Notes: a model not told the origin generated them from the letters alone. Shown: positions 1-9,894, numbered from the stretch's first letter. The stretch is DNA of 64,000 bases from Staphylococcus hsinchuensis (GCF_038789205.1 NZ_CP128355.1:124001-188000), one strand, 5' to 3'. Numbers and translations: made by a program.

Positions 1-133
1 CAGGATTGACACTCAACGTCTCTACTTTAATTAGTATTTCTCCCTCACCAGGTTCCGGCTGAGGTATATCTATTTCTGAAAATTGGTTCCCATCATCTAA
101 TGAAAATTGATTATTTGAAACAATTGCTTTCAT
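1..133 (-). CDS. Zinc-type alcohol dehydrogenase / quinone reductase family protein, 5' end only
   Basis: Reverse-strand reading frame that runs off the left edge of the window. The visible N-terminus starts MKAIVSNNQF and continues into IPQPEPGEGEILIKVE, the usual start of the GroES-like fold of medium-chain dehydrogenase/reductase proteins (NADPH:quinone reductase or zinc-type alcohol dehydrogenase families). Two ATG codons lie in tandem (134-136 and 131-133); the AGGAG upstream is 5 nt from the first and 8 nt from the second, so the second is chosen. It follows the oxidoreductase at 151-1158 by 17 bp on the same strand, so the two are probably co-transcribed. The nucleotide-binding half is outside the window, so cofactor and substrate cannot be judged. 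Confidence 0.7.
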   Translation of the reverse strand, partial: MKAIVSNNQFSLDDGNQFSEIDIPQPEPGEGEILIKVETLSVNP

Positions 134-150
134 CATACCAACTCCTAAAT

Positions 151-1158
151 TTAATCCACTTCTGCAACTTTTACTACTTGTTTACCGAAATTATCACCAG
201 TAAATAAGTTTCTAAAAGCTTGCGGTAGGTTGTCGAACCCTTCCATAATTGAAGTTTTCGTTTTTATTTGGTCTGATTGTACCCATTGTGCTAATTCTTT
301 ACTAGCATTTTTAAAGTCATTTGCATAATTACCAACAATGAAACCTTTCATCAATGCTTGTGATTTAATCAATATTGGTTGAATGCGTGGACCATGTTCA
401 ATTTCTGTATCGTTATATTGAGAAATCGCACCGCATACAGGAATTCGTGCAAACTGATTTAAGTGTTTAAACACTTCATCTGCAATATCGCCACCTACAT
501 TTTCGAAATAAACGTCGATACCATTAGGCACTGCATTAGCTAGCTGCTCTTTGAAATCATCTTTTTTATAATCAACAGCGGCATCAAAACCTAATTCCTC
601 AGTTAAGTAGGCTGTTTTCTCAGGACCACCCGCAATACCAACAACATGTGCGCCTTTAATTTTTGCAATTTGACCTACGACTGAACCTACTGCCCCTGAT
701 GCTGCTGAAACTACAACCGTTTCTTCTGGTTGAGGTTCTCCTATTTTTAATAGTCCGTGATATGCTGTTTGACCTGTTAGACCTAATACACTTAGATATA
801 AATATAATGGCACATCAGTTTGTGATACTTTGGTCATATCTTCGCCTGAAATGTTTGTCACCTTTTGCCATGGTGCTCTACCTGTTACAATATCACCTTT
901 TTCAAATTGTGAATGCTTTGATTCTGTGACTTTACCGACAAGATGACTTGTAATTGGCTCATCAAGTTGAAACGGTGGCACGTAAGATTTTGTGTCATTC
1001 ATTCTACCTCTCAAGTAAGGATCTACTGAAATATATAAAGCTTCAACTTGAATTTCATCGTCTTGTAAATCATTTAATTCTACTGTTTCGGTACGAAATA
1101 CATCATCAGAAGGAATTCCTTGTGGTCTTTGTGCTAATACAATACGTTCATTGTTCAT
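151..1158 (-). CDS. NADP-dependent oxidoreductase, CurA / prostaglandin-reductase-like (MDR superfamily)
   Basis: A 335-aa medium-chain reductase of the zinc-free subgroup typified by E. coli CurA and the leukotriene B4/prostaglandin reductases, which reduce alpha,beta-unsaturated carbonyls with NADPH. The N-terminal substrate domain contains VDPYLRGRM, a signature of this subgroup, and the Rossmann fold carries an AASGAVGS nucleotide-binding motif near residue 150, followed by VDVYFENVGG-type sequence (IDVYFENVGG). An upstream in-frame ATG gives five more residues, but GGAGG lies 8 nt before the internal ATG at 1156-1158 and overlaps the longer form, so the shorter start is used. Physiological substrate unknown; detoxification of reactive enones or quinones is an inference from the family. 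Confidence 0.88.
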   Translation of the reverse strand: MNNERIVLAQRPQGIPSDDVFRTETVELNDLQDDEIQVEALYISVDPYLRGRMNDTKSYVPPFQLDEPITSHLVGKVTESKHSQFEKGDIVTGRAPWQKVTNISGEDMTKVSQTDVPLYLYLSVLGLTGQTAYHGLLKIGEPQPEETVVVSAASGAVGSVVGQIAKIKGAHVVGIAGGPEKTAYLTEELGFDAAVDYKKDDFKEQLANAVPNGIDVYFENVGGDIADEVFKHLNQFARIPVCGAISQYNDTEIEHGPRIQPILIKSQALMKGFIVGNYANDFKNASKELAQWVQSDQIKTKTSIMEGFDNLPQAFRNLFTGDNFGKQVVKVAEVD

Positions 1159-1311
1159 AAAACATGCCTCCATTCATTCTTTTATTTCATTTTAAATGGA
1201 GGAGCTTGTACAAGGCAATCAAATCGTTTATAGGAGATTTACATAGCGTGTTATGATGACCTTAACTTTAACATTGAACGTAGAAACACCAAATTGATAG
1301 GAGCAACTTAA

Positions 1312-2298
1312 ATGAAGCTAAGTGTTTTAGACTATGTACCTATTTTTGAAGGCCGCAATACTACAGAAGCTTTGAATCATTCTATAGAACTCGCACAATG
1401 GGCAGAACAATTAGGATACCATCGATATTGGGTTGCAGAACATCATCAAGTCTTATCTGTCGCATCTAGCGCTCCAGAGATGATTATGATGTCACTGTTA
1501 GAAAATACGTCGACAATTCGTATCGGTAGTGGCGGTATTATGTTGCCACATTATAGTGCCTATAAAGTGAGCGAACAGTTGAAAATTATGGAAGCCAGAC
1601 ATCCAAATAGAGTCGATATTGGTACGGGAAAATCATCGAGCTTTAGAAATGTGAATGAAGCATTAAACGAACATAAAGATAAAAGCGAAGTCAATTATAG
1701 TACGCAAATTGATGACTTATTAGCTTATTTTAATGATGACACATCAGAACATAATCGTTTTAAAGGCTTATTAGCCACACCTCAAATTGCTACCCAACCT
1801 CAAATGTTCATATTAGGCATGAGTACGCGGAGTGCCAAACTTGCTGCAGAAAAAGGACTACCACTCGTTGTGATGCAAATGGGTCAACAGCAACGGGCAT
1901 TAAATTCGGTTATTGAAACTTATCGTTCGCATTTTAAACAGCTCCATTCAGATAAACAGCCTTATGTGATGTTAGCTACTTTCGTGGTAACTGCTAAAAA
2001 TGAGAAAGTGTTAAATGATTTGTTACGCGCATTTCATTTATGGTTATTGCGAATAAATTATTTAAATCAACCTACGTCATATTACTCAATCCAATATGCG
2101 AATGAAAGAAAGTTTTCTGAAAGAGAACAAGCTAAAATTTATAAAAATAAAAGTCGTGTTATAGCAGGGTCCCCTGAGGAAGTTAAGGAAGCGTTAAATG
2201 GATTGTATGCTAAATACAATATTGATGAAGTTATGGTCATGCCTCATGTATACGGAGAAGAAAATCGAAAATCCTTGTTAGAACTTATTGCATTATAA
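1312..2298 (+). CDS. LLM class flavin-dependent oxidoreductase (luciferase-like, MsnO8-type)
   Basis: A 328-aa protein with the TIM-barrel luciferase-like monooxygenase fold. The N-terminus (MKLSVLDYVP), WVAEHHQ near residue 42, RIGSGGIMLPHYS near 70 and a following DIGTGKSS are typical of the MsnO8 branch of flavin-dependent monooxygenases. It should use FMNH2 and oxygen on an unknown small substrate in the cytosol. An AGGAG sits 8 nt before the ATG. It is transcribed divergently from the CurA-like gene and ends 5 bp before a strong bidirectional terminator shared with rpsI. Some proteins of this family help in thiol-compound or antibiotic metabolism, but nothing local settles the substrate. 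Confidence 0.85.
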   Translation: MKLSVLDYVPIFEGRNTTEALNHSIELAQWAEQLGYHRYWVAEHHQVLSVASSAPEMIMMSLLENTSTIRIGSGGIMLPHYSAYKVSEQLKIMEARHPNRVDIGTGKSSSFRNVNEALNEHKDKSEVNYSTQIDDLLAYFNDDTSEHNRFKGLLATPQIATQPQMFILGMSTRSAKLAAEKGLPLVVMQMGQQQRALNSVIETYRSHFKQLHSDKQPYVMLATFVVTAKNEKVLNDLLRAFHLWLLRINYLNQPTSYYSIQYANERKFSEREQAKIYKNKSRVIAGSPEEVKEALNGLYAKYNIDEVMVMPHVYGEENRKSLLELIAL

Positions 2299-2303
2299 AA
2301 TAA

Positions 2304-2341
2304 AAAAAGCACGCTTTGGAATAATCCAAAGCGTGCTTTTT
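2304..2341. terminator. Bidirectional rho-independent terminator between the luciferase-like gene and rpsI
   Basis: Perfect inverted repeat with arms of 17 bases (2304-2320 and 2325-2341) and a 4-base loop, A-rich on the left and T-rich on the right, so it can stop transcription from both sides of these convergent genes. Confidence 0.9.
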
Positions 2342-2395
2342 GAACGCAATTTGCGTATCGAAACTGTAAGCAAATAATTTCGCAACAGTGACAAA

Positions 2396-2788
2396 TTAAC
2401 GTTTTGAGAATTGTGGTGAACGACGTGCTTTTTTAAGACCTGGTTTCTTACGTTCTTTCATACGTGGGTCACGAGTTAGTAATCCAGCGCGTTTTAAAGA
2501 ACCTCTGTACTCAGGGTCTGCTTCTAATAATGCACGTGAGATACCGTGACGGATTGCTTGAGCTTGTCCTGTGAATCCACCACCGTGAACGTTTACTAAT
2601 ACATCATAGTTACCTTTAGTTTCAGTTACTTCAAATGGTTGGTTTAAATCTAAGATTAATGATTCGAATGGTAAGTAGCTACGTACATCACGATCGTTTA
2701 CAGTGATATTACCTTCACCAGGTACTAAACGTACACGTGCTACTGAGTTTTTACGACGGCCTGTGCCTCTATATTCAACTTGTGCCAA
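2396..2788 (-). CDS. rpsI: 30S ribosomal protein uS9
   Basis: A 130-aa protein that matches S9 over its full usual length. It begins [21 protein letters not shown] and ends in the conserved basic SPQFSKR tail, whose terminal arginine reaches the P-site tRNA in the known ribosome structures. It lies 19 bp after rplM, the universal partner gene, and is the last gene of the leftward ecfA1-ecfA2-ecfT-truA-rplM-rpsI run, ending near the terminator at 2304-2341. No anomaly. Confidence 0.98.
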   Translation of the reverse strand: MAQVEYRGTGRRKNSVARVRLVPGEGNITVNDRDVRSYLPFESLILDLNQPFEVTETKGNYDVLVNVHGGGFTGQAQAIRHGISRALLEADPEYRGSLKRAGLLTRDPRMKERKKPGLKKARRSPQFSKR

Positions 2789-2807
2789 TGTAATTTCCTC
2801 CTTCTAA

Positions 2808-3245
2808 TTAACCACGTAACTCGTAGTTTTCTGGTTGTTGTGCAGCGTGTGGATGTTCAGCGCCACCATATACAAATAGTTTTTTACCTTGTTTTTCGCC
2901 TAAGCGGTTACTTGGTAACATACCTTTAATTGAAGTTTCAAGTAAACGCTCTGGGTTAGTTGCTCTTAACTCACCAGCTGTGATTGATTTGATTCCACCT
3001 GGGTGATTTGAGTGACGGTAATAAACTTTATCTTGTTCTTTATTACCAGTGAATTTAATTTTTGAAGCGTTAATGATGATTACATAATCACCAGTGTCAA
3101 CGTGCGGTGTATAAGTTACTTTATTCTTACCACGTAAAATAGATGCTACTTCAGATGATAAACGACCTAATGTTTGTCCGTCTGCATCGATAACATACCA
3201 TTTACGTTCAATGTTTGATTCATTTGCCATAAATGTTTGACGCAT
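2808..3245 (-). CDS. rplM: 50S ribosomal protein uL13
   Basis: A 145-aa L13. The core [18 protein letters not shown], the GDYVIIINA strand and the C-terminal [15 protein letters not shown] are family hallmarks. GGAGG lies a few bases before the ATG at 3243-3245, which supports the start [11 protein letters not shown]13 is an early assembly protein of the large subunit. A roughly 180-bp spacer separates it from truA and contains a stem-loop (3362-3388) that may be an autoregulatory L13 leader, suggesting that rplM-rpsI has its own control besides readthrough from truA. Confidence 0.98.
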   Translation of the reverse strand: MRQTFMANESNIERKWYVIDADGQTLGRLSSEVASILRGKNKVTYTPHVDTGDYVIIINASKIKFTGNKEQDKVYYRHSNHPGGIKSITAGELRATNPERLLETSIKGMLPSNRLGEKQGKKLFVYGGAEHPHAAQQPENYELRG

Positions 3246-3361
3246 TTCATTGTCCTCCTAGAGTAAATAAATAAATATTTCTTGTTTAATAGTAGATACT
3301 CTTAAATCATAAATTTTCATTTATTTCCATTATTTGTTCTACGTGCTTCTATATCTTGTAA

Positions 3362-3388
3362 CACAATAAGTTTCCGGGGCTTATCGTG
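3362..3388 (-). promoter_or_regulatory. Stem-loop in the rplM 5' region, candidate L13 leader
   Basis: In the transcript sense, CACGATAAG pairs with CTTATTGTG over nine positions (one G-U) around the loop CCCCGGAAA. It lies about 120 nt before the rplM start, in a spacer with no reading frame. Firmicute rplM transcripts are known to carry an L13-binding leader; membership here is inferred from position and structure only. Confidence 0.4.
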
Positions 3389-3427
3389 GGGTGATATAAA
3401 ACAATACCGTTAATAATCGTATAATTT

Positions 3428-4252
3428 TTAAAGGGTTTTGTCAATCTCATTTTGATATTTTGTATCAATTTTTTTGTCTGTTAAAACGTCTTTTCCGTAA
3501 TCTGAAATAAGTGCATTTTCCGTTAAATATACCTTTTGCAAGTACAGTCCTTCAGGTGGTGCTGTAAACGGAATTTTATTTCTATCTTTATCTGCTAATA
3601 ACTGAGGGACAGCTTGAGGGTCTTGTTTGCCTTTCCCTACTTGAACTAAAAATGCCACTAGAACCCGAACCATATTGTATAAAAAGCCTGAACCAGCAAC
3701 GATGTAATCAAAGCCATCTTCCGTTTTAACAATTTTACTATCATATAAAGTACGTACTTTGCTTTCTGTTTCTGCTTTTTGTGAGCAAAATGCTGTGAAG
3801 TCATGTGTTCCGATAAATAAGCGCGCTGCTTGTTGCATTTTTTCAATATCTAATTCTTCTGGTATGTGCGTTTTAAGTCCACTCTGAAACGGATCCTTAC
3901 GCTGGTCTTGATACACTTTATAACGGTAGCATTTACCTAAACTGTCATATCTACAATGAAACTCTGAATCTACAAATGTTACTTCATTAACACATACGTC
4001 ATCCGGTAAAAATCGATTCATTGCATACTGCCATTGTTGCCTAGATATATTGAGTTCCGTATCAAAATGAAAATACTGCTCAATCGCATGGACTCCTCTA
4101 TCTGTGCGACTGGTAGGATGAATTCTGACGTGCCGTTTGTGCATTCTAGTCAAAATCTTTTCAAATTGTTGTTGTACTGTTCGACCATTTTGTTGGATTT
4201 GAAAGCCAAGAAACTGACTTCCTTGATATGAAATGTTTACTAAAACACGCAT
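3428..4252 (-). CDS. truA: tRNA pseudouridine(38-40) synthase TruA
   Basis: A 274-aa TruA. The motif SRTDRGVHA near residue 50 holds the catalytic aspartate (RTDRGVHA) that attacks C6 of the target uridine, and [10 protein letters not shown] near residue 187 is the second conserved block. The enzyme makes pseudouridine at positions 38-40 of the anticodon stem-loop of many tRNAs. The stop of ecfT lies 4 bp upstream of its ATG, so translation is probably coupled to the transporter genes, the normal Firmicute arrangement. The C-terminal 35 residues are lysine- and aspartate-rich and less conserved. Confidence 0.97.
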   Translation of the reverse strand: MRVLVNISYQGSQFLGFQIQQNGRTVQQQFEKILTRMHKRHVRIHPTSRTDRGVHAIEQYFHFDTELNISRQQWQYAMNRFLPDDVCVNEVTFVDSEFHCRYDSLGKCYRYKVYQDQRKDPFQSGLKTHIPEELDIEKMQQAARLFIGTHDFTAFCSQKAETESKVRTLYDSKIVKTEDGFDYIVAGSGFLYNMVRVLVAFLVQVGKGKQDPQAVPQLLADKDRNKIPFTAPPEGLYLQKVYLTENALISDYGKDVLTDKKIDTKYQNEIDKTL

Positions 4253-4256
4253 CTTA

Positions 4257-5063
4257 CTACACTCCTAATAACTTTAACCCAATTAAAATACCTGCGATCG
4301 GTATTAAAAGTATTATTGAAATTGTATCTTTCATGTGCCAATGTAATTGACGGTAACTTGTTCTTTGGCTATTCGCATCATAACCTCTCACTTCCATAGC
4401 AATAGCGAGATCTTCTGCTCGTTGAAACGATGAGATAAATAGTGGAATTAATAATGGGATATAAGCTTTAATACGATTTAAAATACTTCCCGAACTCATT
4501 TCTGATCCTCTTGATTTTTGTGCAAAGATGATTTTATCTAATTCATCCATTAAAGTTGGTATAAACCTTAAAGCAATAGACATCATTAAACTTAATTGGT
4601 TGACGGGTACTTTAATCCATTTTAAAGGCGTTAACAACTTTTCAAATGCATCCGTTAAATCAATAGGACTCGTCGTTAAGGTTAAAATTGTTGAAATTAA
4701 TAATATAAAAATTAATCTTAAACCAATAAATATCCCTTCCACAATTCCGTTTGTATCGATAGATATCACACCAAATTCTACAAGACGTGTACCACCTTTT
4801 GTCACAAATACATGCATTAAAAAGGTAAATATCATAAAGAACCATATGGGAGTTAAGCCTTTTATTAAAAACCATGGTTTGATATGTGCTGATTTCATAA
4901 AAATGAATATCAGTATAAATAACCAGAGATAAGTAGCCACAGAATGTGCTAAAAAGATAAGTATGATAAATATAAAAGTAAAGATAAATTTCGCTCTTGG
5001 GTCTAAATTGTGAATAGTAGTATTTAAAGGGATGTAACGACCAATAATTAATTTATCTTTCAT
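4257..5063 (-). CDS. ecfT: Energy-coupling factor transporter transmembrane subunit EcfT
   Basis: A 268-aa integral membrane protein with several hydrophobic segments. It holds the two coupling-helix motifs of EcfT, here SRGSEM near residue 180 and VRGYDA near 220, which transmit ATP hydrolysis from EcfA1A2 to the S component. Ten extra in-frame codons exist upstream, but the ATG at 5061-5063 has a TAAGGAG in front and gives the usual N-terminus [12 protein letters not shown]. The start overlaps the end of ecfA2 by 11 bp. With EcfA1/A2 it forms the shared module for vitamin and metal S components in group II ECF systems. Confidence 0.95.
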   Translation of the reverse strand: MKDKLIIGRYIPLNTTIHNLDPRAKFIFTFIFIILIFLAHSVATYLWLFILIFIFMKSAHIKPWFLIKGLTPIWFFMIFTFLMHVFVTKGGTRLVEFGVISIDTNGIVEGIFIGLRLIFILLISTILTLTTSPIDLTDAFEKLLTPLKWIKVPVNQLSLMMSIALRFIPTLMDELDKIIFAQKSRGSEMSSGSILNRIKAYIPLLIPLFISSFQRAEDLAIAMEVRGYDANSQRTSYRQLHWHMKDTISIILLIPIAGILIGLKLLGV

Positions 5064-5916
5064 GACGTTGCCACTCCTTATACAATTCAACAAATTCTGT
5101 TTCGGTTAATGCTAGATCGTTAAAGCTAATTTTGTTTTTCTGTTCAACATCATGTTGTAATTGTACTACATCTGGTAACTCTAAATTATATTGTTGTACA
5201 AATGAAACATCTCGAAACAACTTGCGTGGCGAACAACTATCTATGACATTCCCATTCGCCATCACTTTCACTTCATCTACATAACGTGCAACATCATTCA
5301 TTTCATGTGTTACGAGTATGATTGTCTTTTGGTGTTCTAACTGTAGCTCTTTTATCATTGTCATCACTTGAATTCTACTTTGAGGGTCCAAACCTGCAGT
5401 AGGCTCATCTAAAATGATAATATCTGGATCCATTGCTAATATTGAAGTCAATGCTATCTTACGCATTTGACCACCTGACATTTGAAATGGTGATTGCTGC
5501 ATTATATCTTTATCAAAGCCAAACTCTTCTAATAATGATTTTGCTCTGTCTTTAACTTGCTCCACTGGCATGCCAAAATTTTTAGGCCCAAAAAGAATCT
5601 CTTTTTCCACTGTTTCCTCAAATAGCTGTGACTCAGGAAATTGAAAGACCATTCCTATTCTTTTACGAATAGACTTTAAATGTTTATCCTTACTCTTTTT
5701 CGTAATCGTTAAATCGTCAATTTGCAAAGCACCTTCAGTGGGTTTTCGTAAACCATTGAAATGTTGTATTAAAGTCGACTTCCCAGAACCAGTTTGACCT
5801 ATGAGTGCATAGTATCGGCCATTTTCAAATTGCGTTACAACGTCTGCTAAAGCTTGATGTTCAAAGGGTGTGCCTACTTGATAGGTATAACTCACATGAT
5901 TAAATTTGACTGTCAT
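5053..5916 (-). CDS. ecfA2: Energy-coupling factor transporter ATPase EcfA2
   Basis: A 287-aa ABC ATPase. Walker [10 protein letters not shown] lies near residue 40, the signature MSGGQMRK near 146 and Walker [14 protein letters not shown] near 166, followed by the switch histidine in LVTHEMND. It hydrolyses ATP together with EcfA1 to drive ECF vitamin uptake at the cytosolic face of the membrane. Its ATG overlaps the ecfA1 stop as ATGA, and its own end overlaps the ecfT start, so the three subunits are tightly coupled. All catalytic motifs are intact. Confidence 0.96.
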   Translation of the reverse strand: MTVKFNHVSYTYQVGTPFEHQALADVVTQFENGRYYALIGQTGSGKSTLIQHFNGLRKPTEGALQIDDLTITKKSKDKHLKSIRKRIGMVFQFPESQLFEETVEKEILFGPKNFGMPVEQVKDRAKSLLEEFGFDKDIMQQSPFQMSGGQMRKIALTSILAMDPDIIILDEPTAGLDPQSRIQVMTMIKELQLEHQKTIILVTHEMNDVARYVDEVKVMANGNVIDSCSPRKLFRDVSFVQQYNLELPDVVQLQHDVEQKNKISFNDLALTETEFVELYKEWQRHER

Positions 5917-6722
5917 AAATTCTCCAACAACCTTTCGTAAGTTACAAAGTCGTTTTTATTAAAGAGGAGCTGATTCATACGCATTGAAAATGGTAAATCT
6001 AAACCTATTTTCGTCAATTGAGCACCATCTTTAAAAATATATTGTGGTGGTCCTGCATCATAAACTTTACCCTCGTTCATCACAATTAAATGATCAGCTA
6101 CTAAAGCTTCTGTTAAATCATGCGTAATCGATATAATCGTAACATCTCTGTGTTGTTTCAATTCTCGAATCAAGTTTAATAATTCTTTACGCCCCGAAGG
6201 ATCCAACATTGAAGTTGCTTCATCCAAAATAATGATATCTGTATTCAATGCAAGAACCCCTGCAATAGCAACACGTTGTTTTTGACCACCCGATAATGAT
6301 TGTGGTTCATACTTTGCTTTATCCAACATCTCCACATCTTGCAGTACGTCAGGAACAATTTGTTGCATTTTTTCATAACCCACTGCATGATTTTCTAGCC
6401 CAAATGCAACATCAAATTCAACCGTAGCCCCTACAAATTGATTCTCAGGATTTTGAAATACAATACCAATCTGCTTTCTTAACTCTTGAACCGAAGATGC
6501 GTTAAGTTGCTGACCATTTAAATAAATCGTTCCTGCTACTGGCTCTTCAATACCAATCATTAATTTAGCAATCGTAGACTTTCCAGAACCATTATGACCA
6601 ACAATAGATGTCCATTGGCCTGTAGGCACATTAAAAGATACATCATCTAGTACTAAAGATGCATCCTCATCGTATTTAAATGAAACATGATTAAACGCTA
6701 TCGCATGGTTATCCATGACCAT
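5913..6722 (-). CDS. ecfA1: Energy-coupling factor transporter ATPase EcfA1
   Basis: ABC ATPase of about 269 aa, first gene of the leftward ecf-truA-rplM-rpsI unit. Walker A is GHNGSGKST, the signature LSGGQKQR and Walker [14 protein letters not shown], with the EcfA1-type alanine (DEATS rather than DEPTS). Several ATG codons are in frame: GGAGG lies 8 nt before the one at 6720-6722, which is chosen; another start at 6716 is possible. It pairs with EcfA2 and EcfT. BioY, one possible S component, is encoded separately at 50278-50826. Confidence 0.95.
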   Translation of the reverse strand: MVMDNHAIAFNHVSFKYDEDASLVLDDVSFNVPTGQWTSIVGHNGSGKSTIAKLMIGIEEPVAGTIYLNGQQLNASSVQELRKQIGIVFQNPENQFVGATVEFDVAFGLENHAVGYEKMQQIVPDVLQDVEMLDKAKYEPQSLSGGQKQRVAIAGVLALNTDIIILDEATSMLDPSGRKELLNLIRELKQHRDVTIISITHDLTEALVADHLIVMNEGKVYDAGPPQYIFKDGAQLTKIGLDLPFSMRMNQLLFNKNDFVTYERLLENL

Positions 6723-6882
6723 TTCAATTGCCTCCAAAATAAATTAATACATCTATTTTATTCTACATGAAACATGCTAAAAATGCACACCCCTCAATCA
6801 TATTGAACAAATAAAGCAGCACTTATTGCCCTGCAACTTAGTGATACTTACACATGAACTCTGCTCAGGTGTTCCCTAAAAG

Positions 6883-7147
6883 ACTCCCCCTAATCACCAG
6901 CGTTTCAATGGCTCAAAGATTCGCATATTCGATTATTCTAATTACATACCTGCTACATGTTTGGCAGTAGATGTCTGAATTGAAATCGCGCTTTAAAAAG
7001 CTTGTTTCAATTCTAGTCATCCTTGCCGACGTGGGACTACGAAATCTTTCTAGATTTCTGTCCCACAGTCAACTCCCCCTAATTAGTAAAACTAATAAGG
7101 GTTTAGCGGTTCGCATTTGCATTGGCAAATGCATAACTCCCCCTAAT
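6883..7147. repeat. Three copies of a 12-bp C-rich motif in the ecfA1-rplQ spacer
   Basis: The sequence ACTCCCCCTAAT occurs at 6883-6894, 7072-7083 and 7136-7147. The last two belong to longer similar units that continue with ACTAATAAGGG-like sequence. The spacing is uneven (189 and 64 bp). The 6738-7321 spacer holds no convincing gene; it holds these copies, a structured dispersed repeat (6960-7070), a hairpin (7136-7170) and the terminator of the ribosomal operon. Confidence 0.7.
6960..7070. repeat. Dispersed structured intergenic repeat, copy 1
   Basis: About 110 bp closely similar to 38346-38466. Each copy opens with TTGGCAGTAGATGTCTGAAT, then forms a stem (here 6977-6985 with 7005-7013), contains TAGTCATCCTTGCC and ends in a second stem (here 7028-7037 with 7060-7070) around CTACGAAATC. 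It resembles in layout the intergenic repeats that are common in staphylococcal genomes and end in GTGGGAC-type stems. No ORF; function unknown. Confidence 0.75.
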
Positions 7148-7170
7148 TAGCATAGCTAATAAGGGGGAGT
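7136..7170. repeat. Near-perfect hairpin, 16-bp arms
   Basis: Arms 7136-7151 and 7155-7170 match at 15 of 16 positions with a 3-base loop. The left arm is ACTCCCCCTAATTAGC. It is followed on the + strand by an A-run (7171-7179), which in the leftward transcript is a T-run before the hairpin, not after it, so this is not itself the operon terminator. Confidence 0.7.
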
Positions 7171-7240
7171 AAAAAAAAAGCGCGCACCCCATCAATATTG
7201 AGTTCACGCTTTAACAAGTTATTTAGTTTTGATGGGGTAC
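7171..7240 (-). terminator. Terminator of the S10-spc-alpha operon
   Basis: In the leftward transcript an ACCCCATCAA arm (complement of 7229-7238) pairs with its complement at 7186-7195, and an alternative AAAGCGTG/CGCGCTTT stem lies directly before nine U residues (7171-7179). It sits about 80-150 bp after rplQ. Confidence 0.7.
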
Positions 7241-7321
7241 TCTGAGCTAGACAATATTTGTATGTGGCAAATACTATCGTTGCACTCATTTGCTTTATAT
7301 ATAGTAGTACGTGTATTTAAA

Positions 7322-7690
7322 TTAAACTAATTCAATGATTACTGACTCAGCACCATCACCACGACGAGGGCCTGCTTTTAAGATACGAGTGTAACCGCCT
7401 TGACGTTCTTCATAACGTTCAGCAATTTCACCAAATAGCTTTTGAAGTGCTGTTTGAGTAGTTTCATCTTCATTTAAAATTTCAACTTTACGTAATGTTT
7501 CAGCTGCTTGACGACGAGAAGCGATATCGCCTTTTTTACCTAAAGTGATTAATTTTTCTACGATGCTACGTAGTTCTTTTGCACGAGCTTCTGTAGTTTC
7601 AATGCGTTCGCTAACGATAAGTGACGTCGCTAAGTCACGTAGCATTGCTTTACGTTGATCAGAAGTACGTCCTAATTTTCTGTAACCCAT
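7322..7690 (-). CDS. rplQ: 50S ribosomal protein bL17
   Basis: A 122-aa L17, standard length. It starts [20 protein letters not shown] and has the [14 protein letters not shown] tail typical of the family. Last gene of the ribosomal cluster, 18 bp after rpoA, followed by a spacer with terminator. The protein lies near the polypeptide exit tunnel of the 50S subunit. Confidence 0.98.
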   Translation of the reverse strand: MGYRKLGRTSDQRKAMLRDLATSLIVSERIETTEARAKELRSIVEKLITLGKKGDIASRRQAAETLRKVEILNEDETTQTALQKLFGEIAERYEERQGGYTRILKAGPRRGDGAESVIIELV

Positions 7691-7708
7691 GAGTTAACCT
7701 CCTTTATA

Positions 7709-8653
7709 TTAATCTTCTTTTCTTAAACCTAAACCTAAATCTTCAAGTTTATATTTAACTTCTTCTAAAGATTTACGTCCTAAATTACGCACTTTCATCA
7801 TATCTGCTTCTGATTTATCAGCTAATTCTTGAACAGAGTTAATGCCTGCACGTTTTAAGCAGTTGTATGAACGAACAGATAAATCTAGTTCTTCAATTGA
7901 CATTTCTAATACTTTTTCTTTTTGATCTTCTTCTTTTTCAATCATGATTTCAGCATTTTGAGCTTCATCAGTTAATCCAACGAAGATATTCAAGTGTTCA
8001 GTTAAGATCTTAGCTGCTAAAGATACAGATTCTTGTGGCGTAATCGAACCATCTGTCCAGACATCTAAAGTCAATTTATCAAAATCACTACTTTGACCTA
8101 CACGTGTATTTTCAACTGTATAGTTTACACGTTCAACAGGTGAATAAAGTGAATCCACTGGAATTACACCAATTGGTAAATCACTAGTGTTATTTTCTTC
8201 TGCTAATGCGTAACCTCTACCCTTATTAGCAACAAGACGGATTTTTAAATGTCCACCTTTAGAAACTGTTGCGATTTTAATATCAGGATTTAAAATCTCT
8301 ACATCACTATCATGAGTAATGTCACTTGCAGTAACTTCGCCCTCATCTTTAACATCAATTTCTAAAGTTTTGTCTTCTTCAGAATAGATTTTTAATGCAA
8401 GTTTTTTAATGTTCATAATAATTGTTGAAACATCTTCGACTACATTATCTATTGCTGAGAATTCGTGTAACACACCTTCGATTTCAATGTACTTGACGGC
8501 TGCACCTGGTAATGAAGATAGTAGGATACGACGTAAGGAGTTTCCTAGTGTAGTACCGTAGCCACGCTCTAGTGGTTCAACAACGAACTTACCGAATTTA
8601 GCATCTTCACTAATTTCAATTGTTTCAATTCTAGGTTTTTCTATTTCAATCAT
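7709..8653 (-). CDS. rpoA: DNA-directed RNA polymerase subunit alpha
   Basis: A 314-aa alpha subunit. The N-terminal domain (about 1-225) carries the dimerisation and beta/beta' binding sequences, including [18 protein letters not shown] near residue 30. The C-terminal domain (about 245-314) has the helix-hairpin-helix stretch [20 protein letters not shown] and [12 protein letters not shown] used for UP-element DNA and activator contact. It lies between rpsK (75 bp upstream) and rplQ (18 bp downstream), the universal alpha-operon order. Confidence 0.98.
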   Translation of the reverse strand: MIEIEKPRIETIEISEDAKFGKFVVEPLERGYGTTLGNSLRRILLSSLPGAAVKYIEIEGVLHEFSAIDNVVEDVSTIIMNIKKLALKIYSEEDKTLEIDVKDEGEVTASDITHDSDVEILNPDIKIATVSKGGHLKIRLVANKGRGYALAEENNTSDLPIGVIPVDSLYSPVERVNYTVENTRVGQSSDFDKLTLDVWTDGSITPQESVSLAAKILTEHLNIFVGLTDEAQNAEIMIEKEEDQKEKVLEMSIEELDLSVRSYNCLKRAGINSVQELADKSEADMMKVRNLGRKSLEEVKYKLEDLGLGLRKED

Positions 8654-8728
8654 TTACAAAAATCCTCCTTGAATACGTCGACTTGATATATACTGTATTT
8701 CTCAGTGACCTGTGACTAAACAATAAAA

Positions 8729-9121
8729 TTATACGCGACGACGTTTTGGTGGACGACAACCATTATGTGGTACTGGAGTAACGTCACGGATTGCAGTTAC
8801 TTCTAAACCAGCTGATTGTAATGCACGGATAGCTGATTCACGACCTGGACCAGGTCCTTTTACAGTAACTTCAACAGTTTTTAAACCATGTTCCATAGCT
8901 GTCTTAGATGCAGTTTCTGATGCCATTTGAGCAGCAAATGGTGTTGATTTTTTAGAACCTTTGAATCCAAGTGCACCTGCTGATGACCATGATAATGCGT
9001 TACCAAACTCATCAGTGATAGTTACGATTGTATTGTTGAATGTTGAGCGGATGTGTGCAACACCATTCTCAATATTCTTTTTCACTTTACGTTTACGAGA
9101 TACTTGTTGTTTACGTGCCAT
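8729..9121 (-). CDS. rpsK: 30S ribosomal protein uS11
   Basis: A 130-aa S11. The basic N-terminal extension is followed by the conserved [14 protein letters not shown] and the C-terminal [18 protein letters not shown], which contacts 16S rRNA in the platform of the small subunit. It lies 23 bp after rpsM. Confidence 0.98.
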   Translation of the reverse strand: MARKQQVSRKRKVKKNIENGVAHIRSTFNNTIVTITDEFGNALSWSSAGALGFKGSKKSTPFAAQMASETASKTAMEHGLKTVEVTVKGPGPGRESAIRALQSAGLEVTAIRDVTPVPHNGCRPPKRRRV

Positions 9122-9144
9122 TTATATTTTGCCTCCTTTACCTA

Positions 9145-9510
9145 TTATTTTTTCTTATTAGCTACAGTTTTAACTGGGCCTTTTCTTGTACGAGCATTGT
9201 TTTTAGTCTTTTGTCCGCGTACTGGTAAGCCACGACGGTGACGAATACCACGGTAAGATGAGATTTCCATTAAACGTTTAATGTTTAAGTTTTGCTCACG
9301 GCGTAAGTCACCTTCAACTTTATAGCCGTCTACTACTTCACGGATACGACCTAATTCGTCATCTGTTAGATCTTTAACTCGTGTAGCTGGTGAAACATTT
9401 GCTTCTTCAGCAATTTTGTTTGCTGTTGTTGTACCGATACCGTATACATATGTTAATGAAATAACGATACGTTTTTCACGTGGAATATCCACTCCTGCAA
9501 TACGTGCCAT
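9145..9510 (-). CDS. rpsM: 30S ribosomal protein uS13
   Basis: A 121-aa S13. [14 protein letters not shown], the YGIG motif and the C-terminal [15 protein letters not shown] are diagnostic. It forms an inter-subunit bridge in the head of the 30S subunit. The gene lies 21 bp after rpmJ. Confidence 0.98.
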   Translation of the reverse strand: MARIAGVDIPREKRIVISLTYVYGIGTTTANKIAEEANVSPATRVKDLTDDELGRIREVVDGYKVEGDLRREQNLNIKRLMEISSYRGIRHRRGLPVRGQKTKNNARTRKGPVKTVANKKK

Positions 9511-9531
9511 AATTATTTACACCTCTCTTTA

Positions 9532-9657
<126 letters not shown>

Positions 9658-9675
9658 CTATATTATGGAGTGACT

Positions 9676-9894
9676 TTATTTATAACGATAAGTAATTCTT
9701 CCGCGTGTTAAATCGTACGGAGACATTTCTACTGTTACTTTGTCGCCAGGTAGAATACGGATATAATTCATTCTGATTTTACCACTTACATGTGCTAAAA
9801 TCTCATGACCATTTTCCAATTCTACTTTAAACATTGCATTCGGTAAAGTATCTAATACAGTACCTTCTAATTCAATTACATCTTGTTTTGCCAT
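9676..9894 (-). CDS. infA: Translation initiation factor IF-1
   Basis: A 72-aa single OB-fold protein, [20 protein letters not shown] through RGRITYRYK, the standard IF-1 length. It binds the A site of the 30S subunit during initiation. It is separated from adk by 174 bp, the largest gap inside the cluster, so an internal promoter there is possible; a TTGATA/TATATG pair with 16-bp spacing is visible in the leftward sense, but this is weak evidence. Confidence 0.97.

Noticed and set aside
4528..4932. Long + strand open frame opposite ecfT
   Set aside because: It is antisense to a well-supported gene, lacks a ribosome binding site and has no recognisable domain.
6883..7170. Repeats in the ecfA1-rplQ spacer as a CRISPR array
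   Set aside because: Only three copies, uneven spacing, 12-bp unit, no cas genes.
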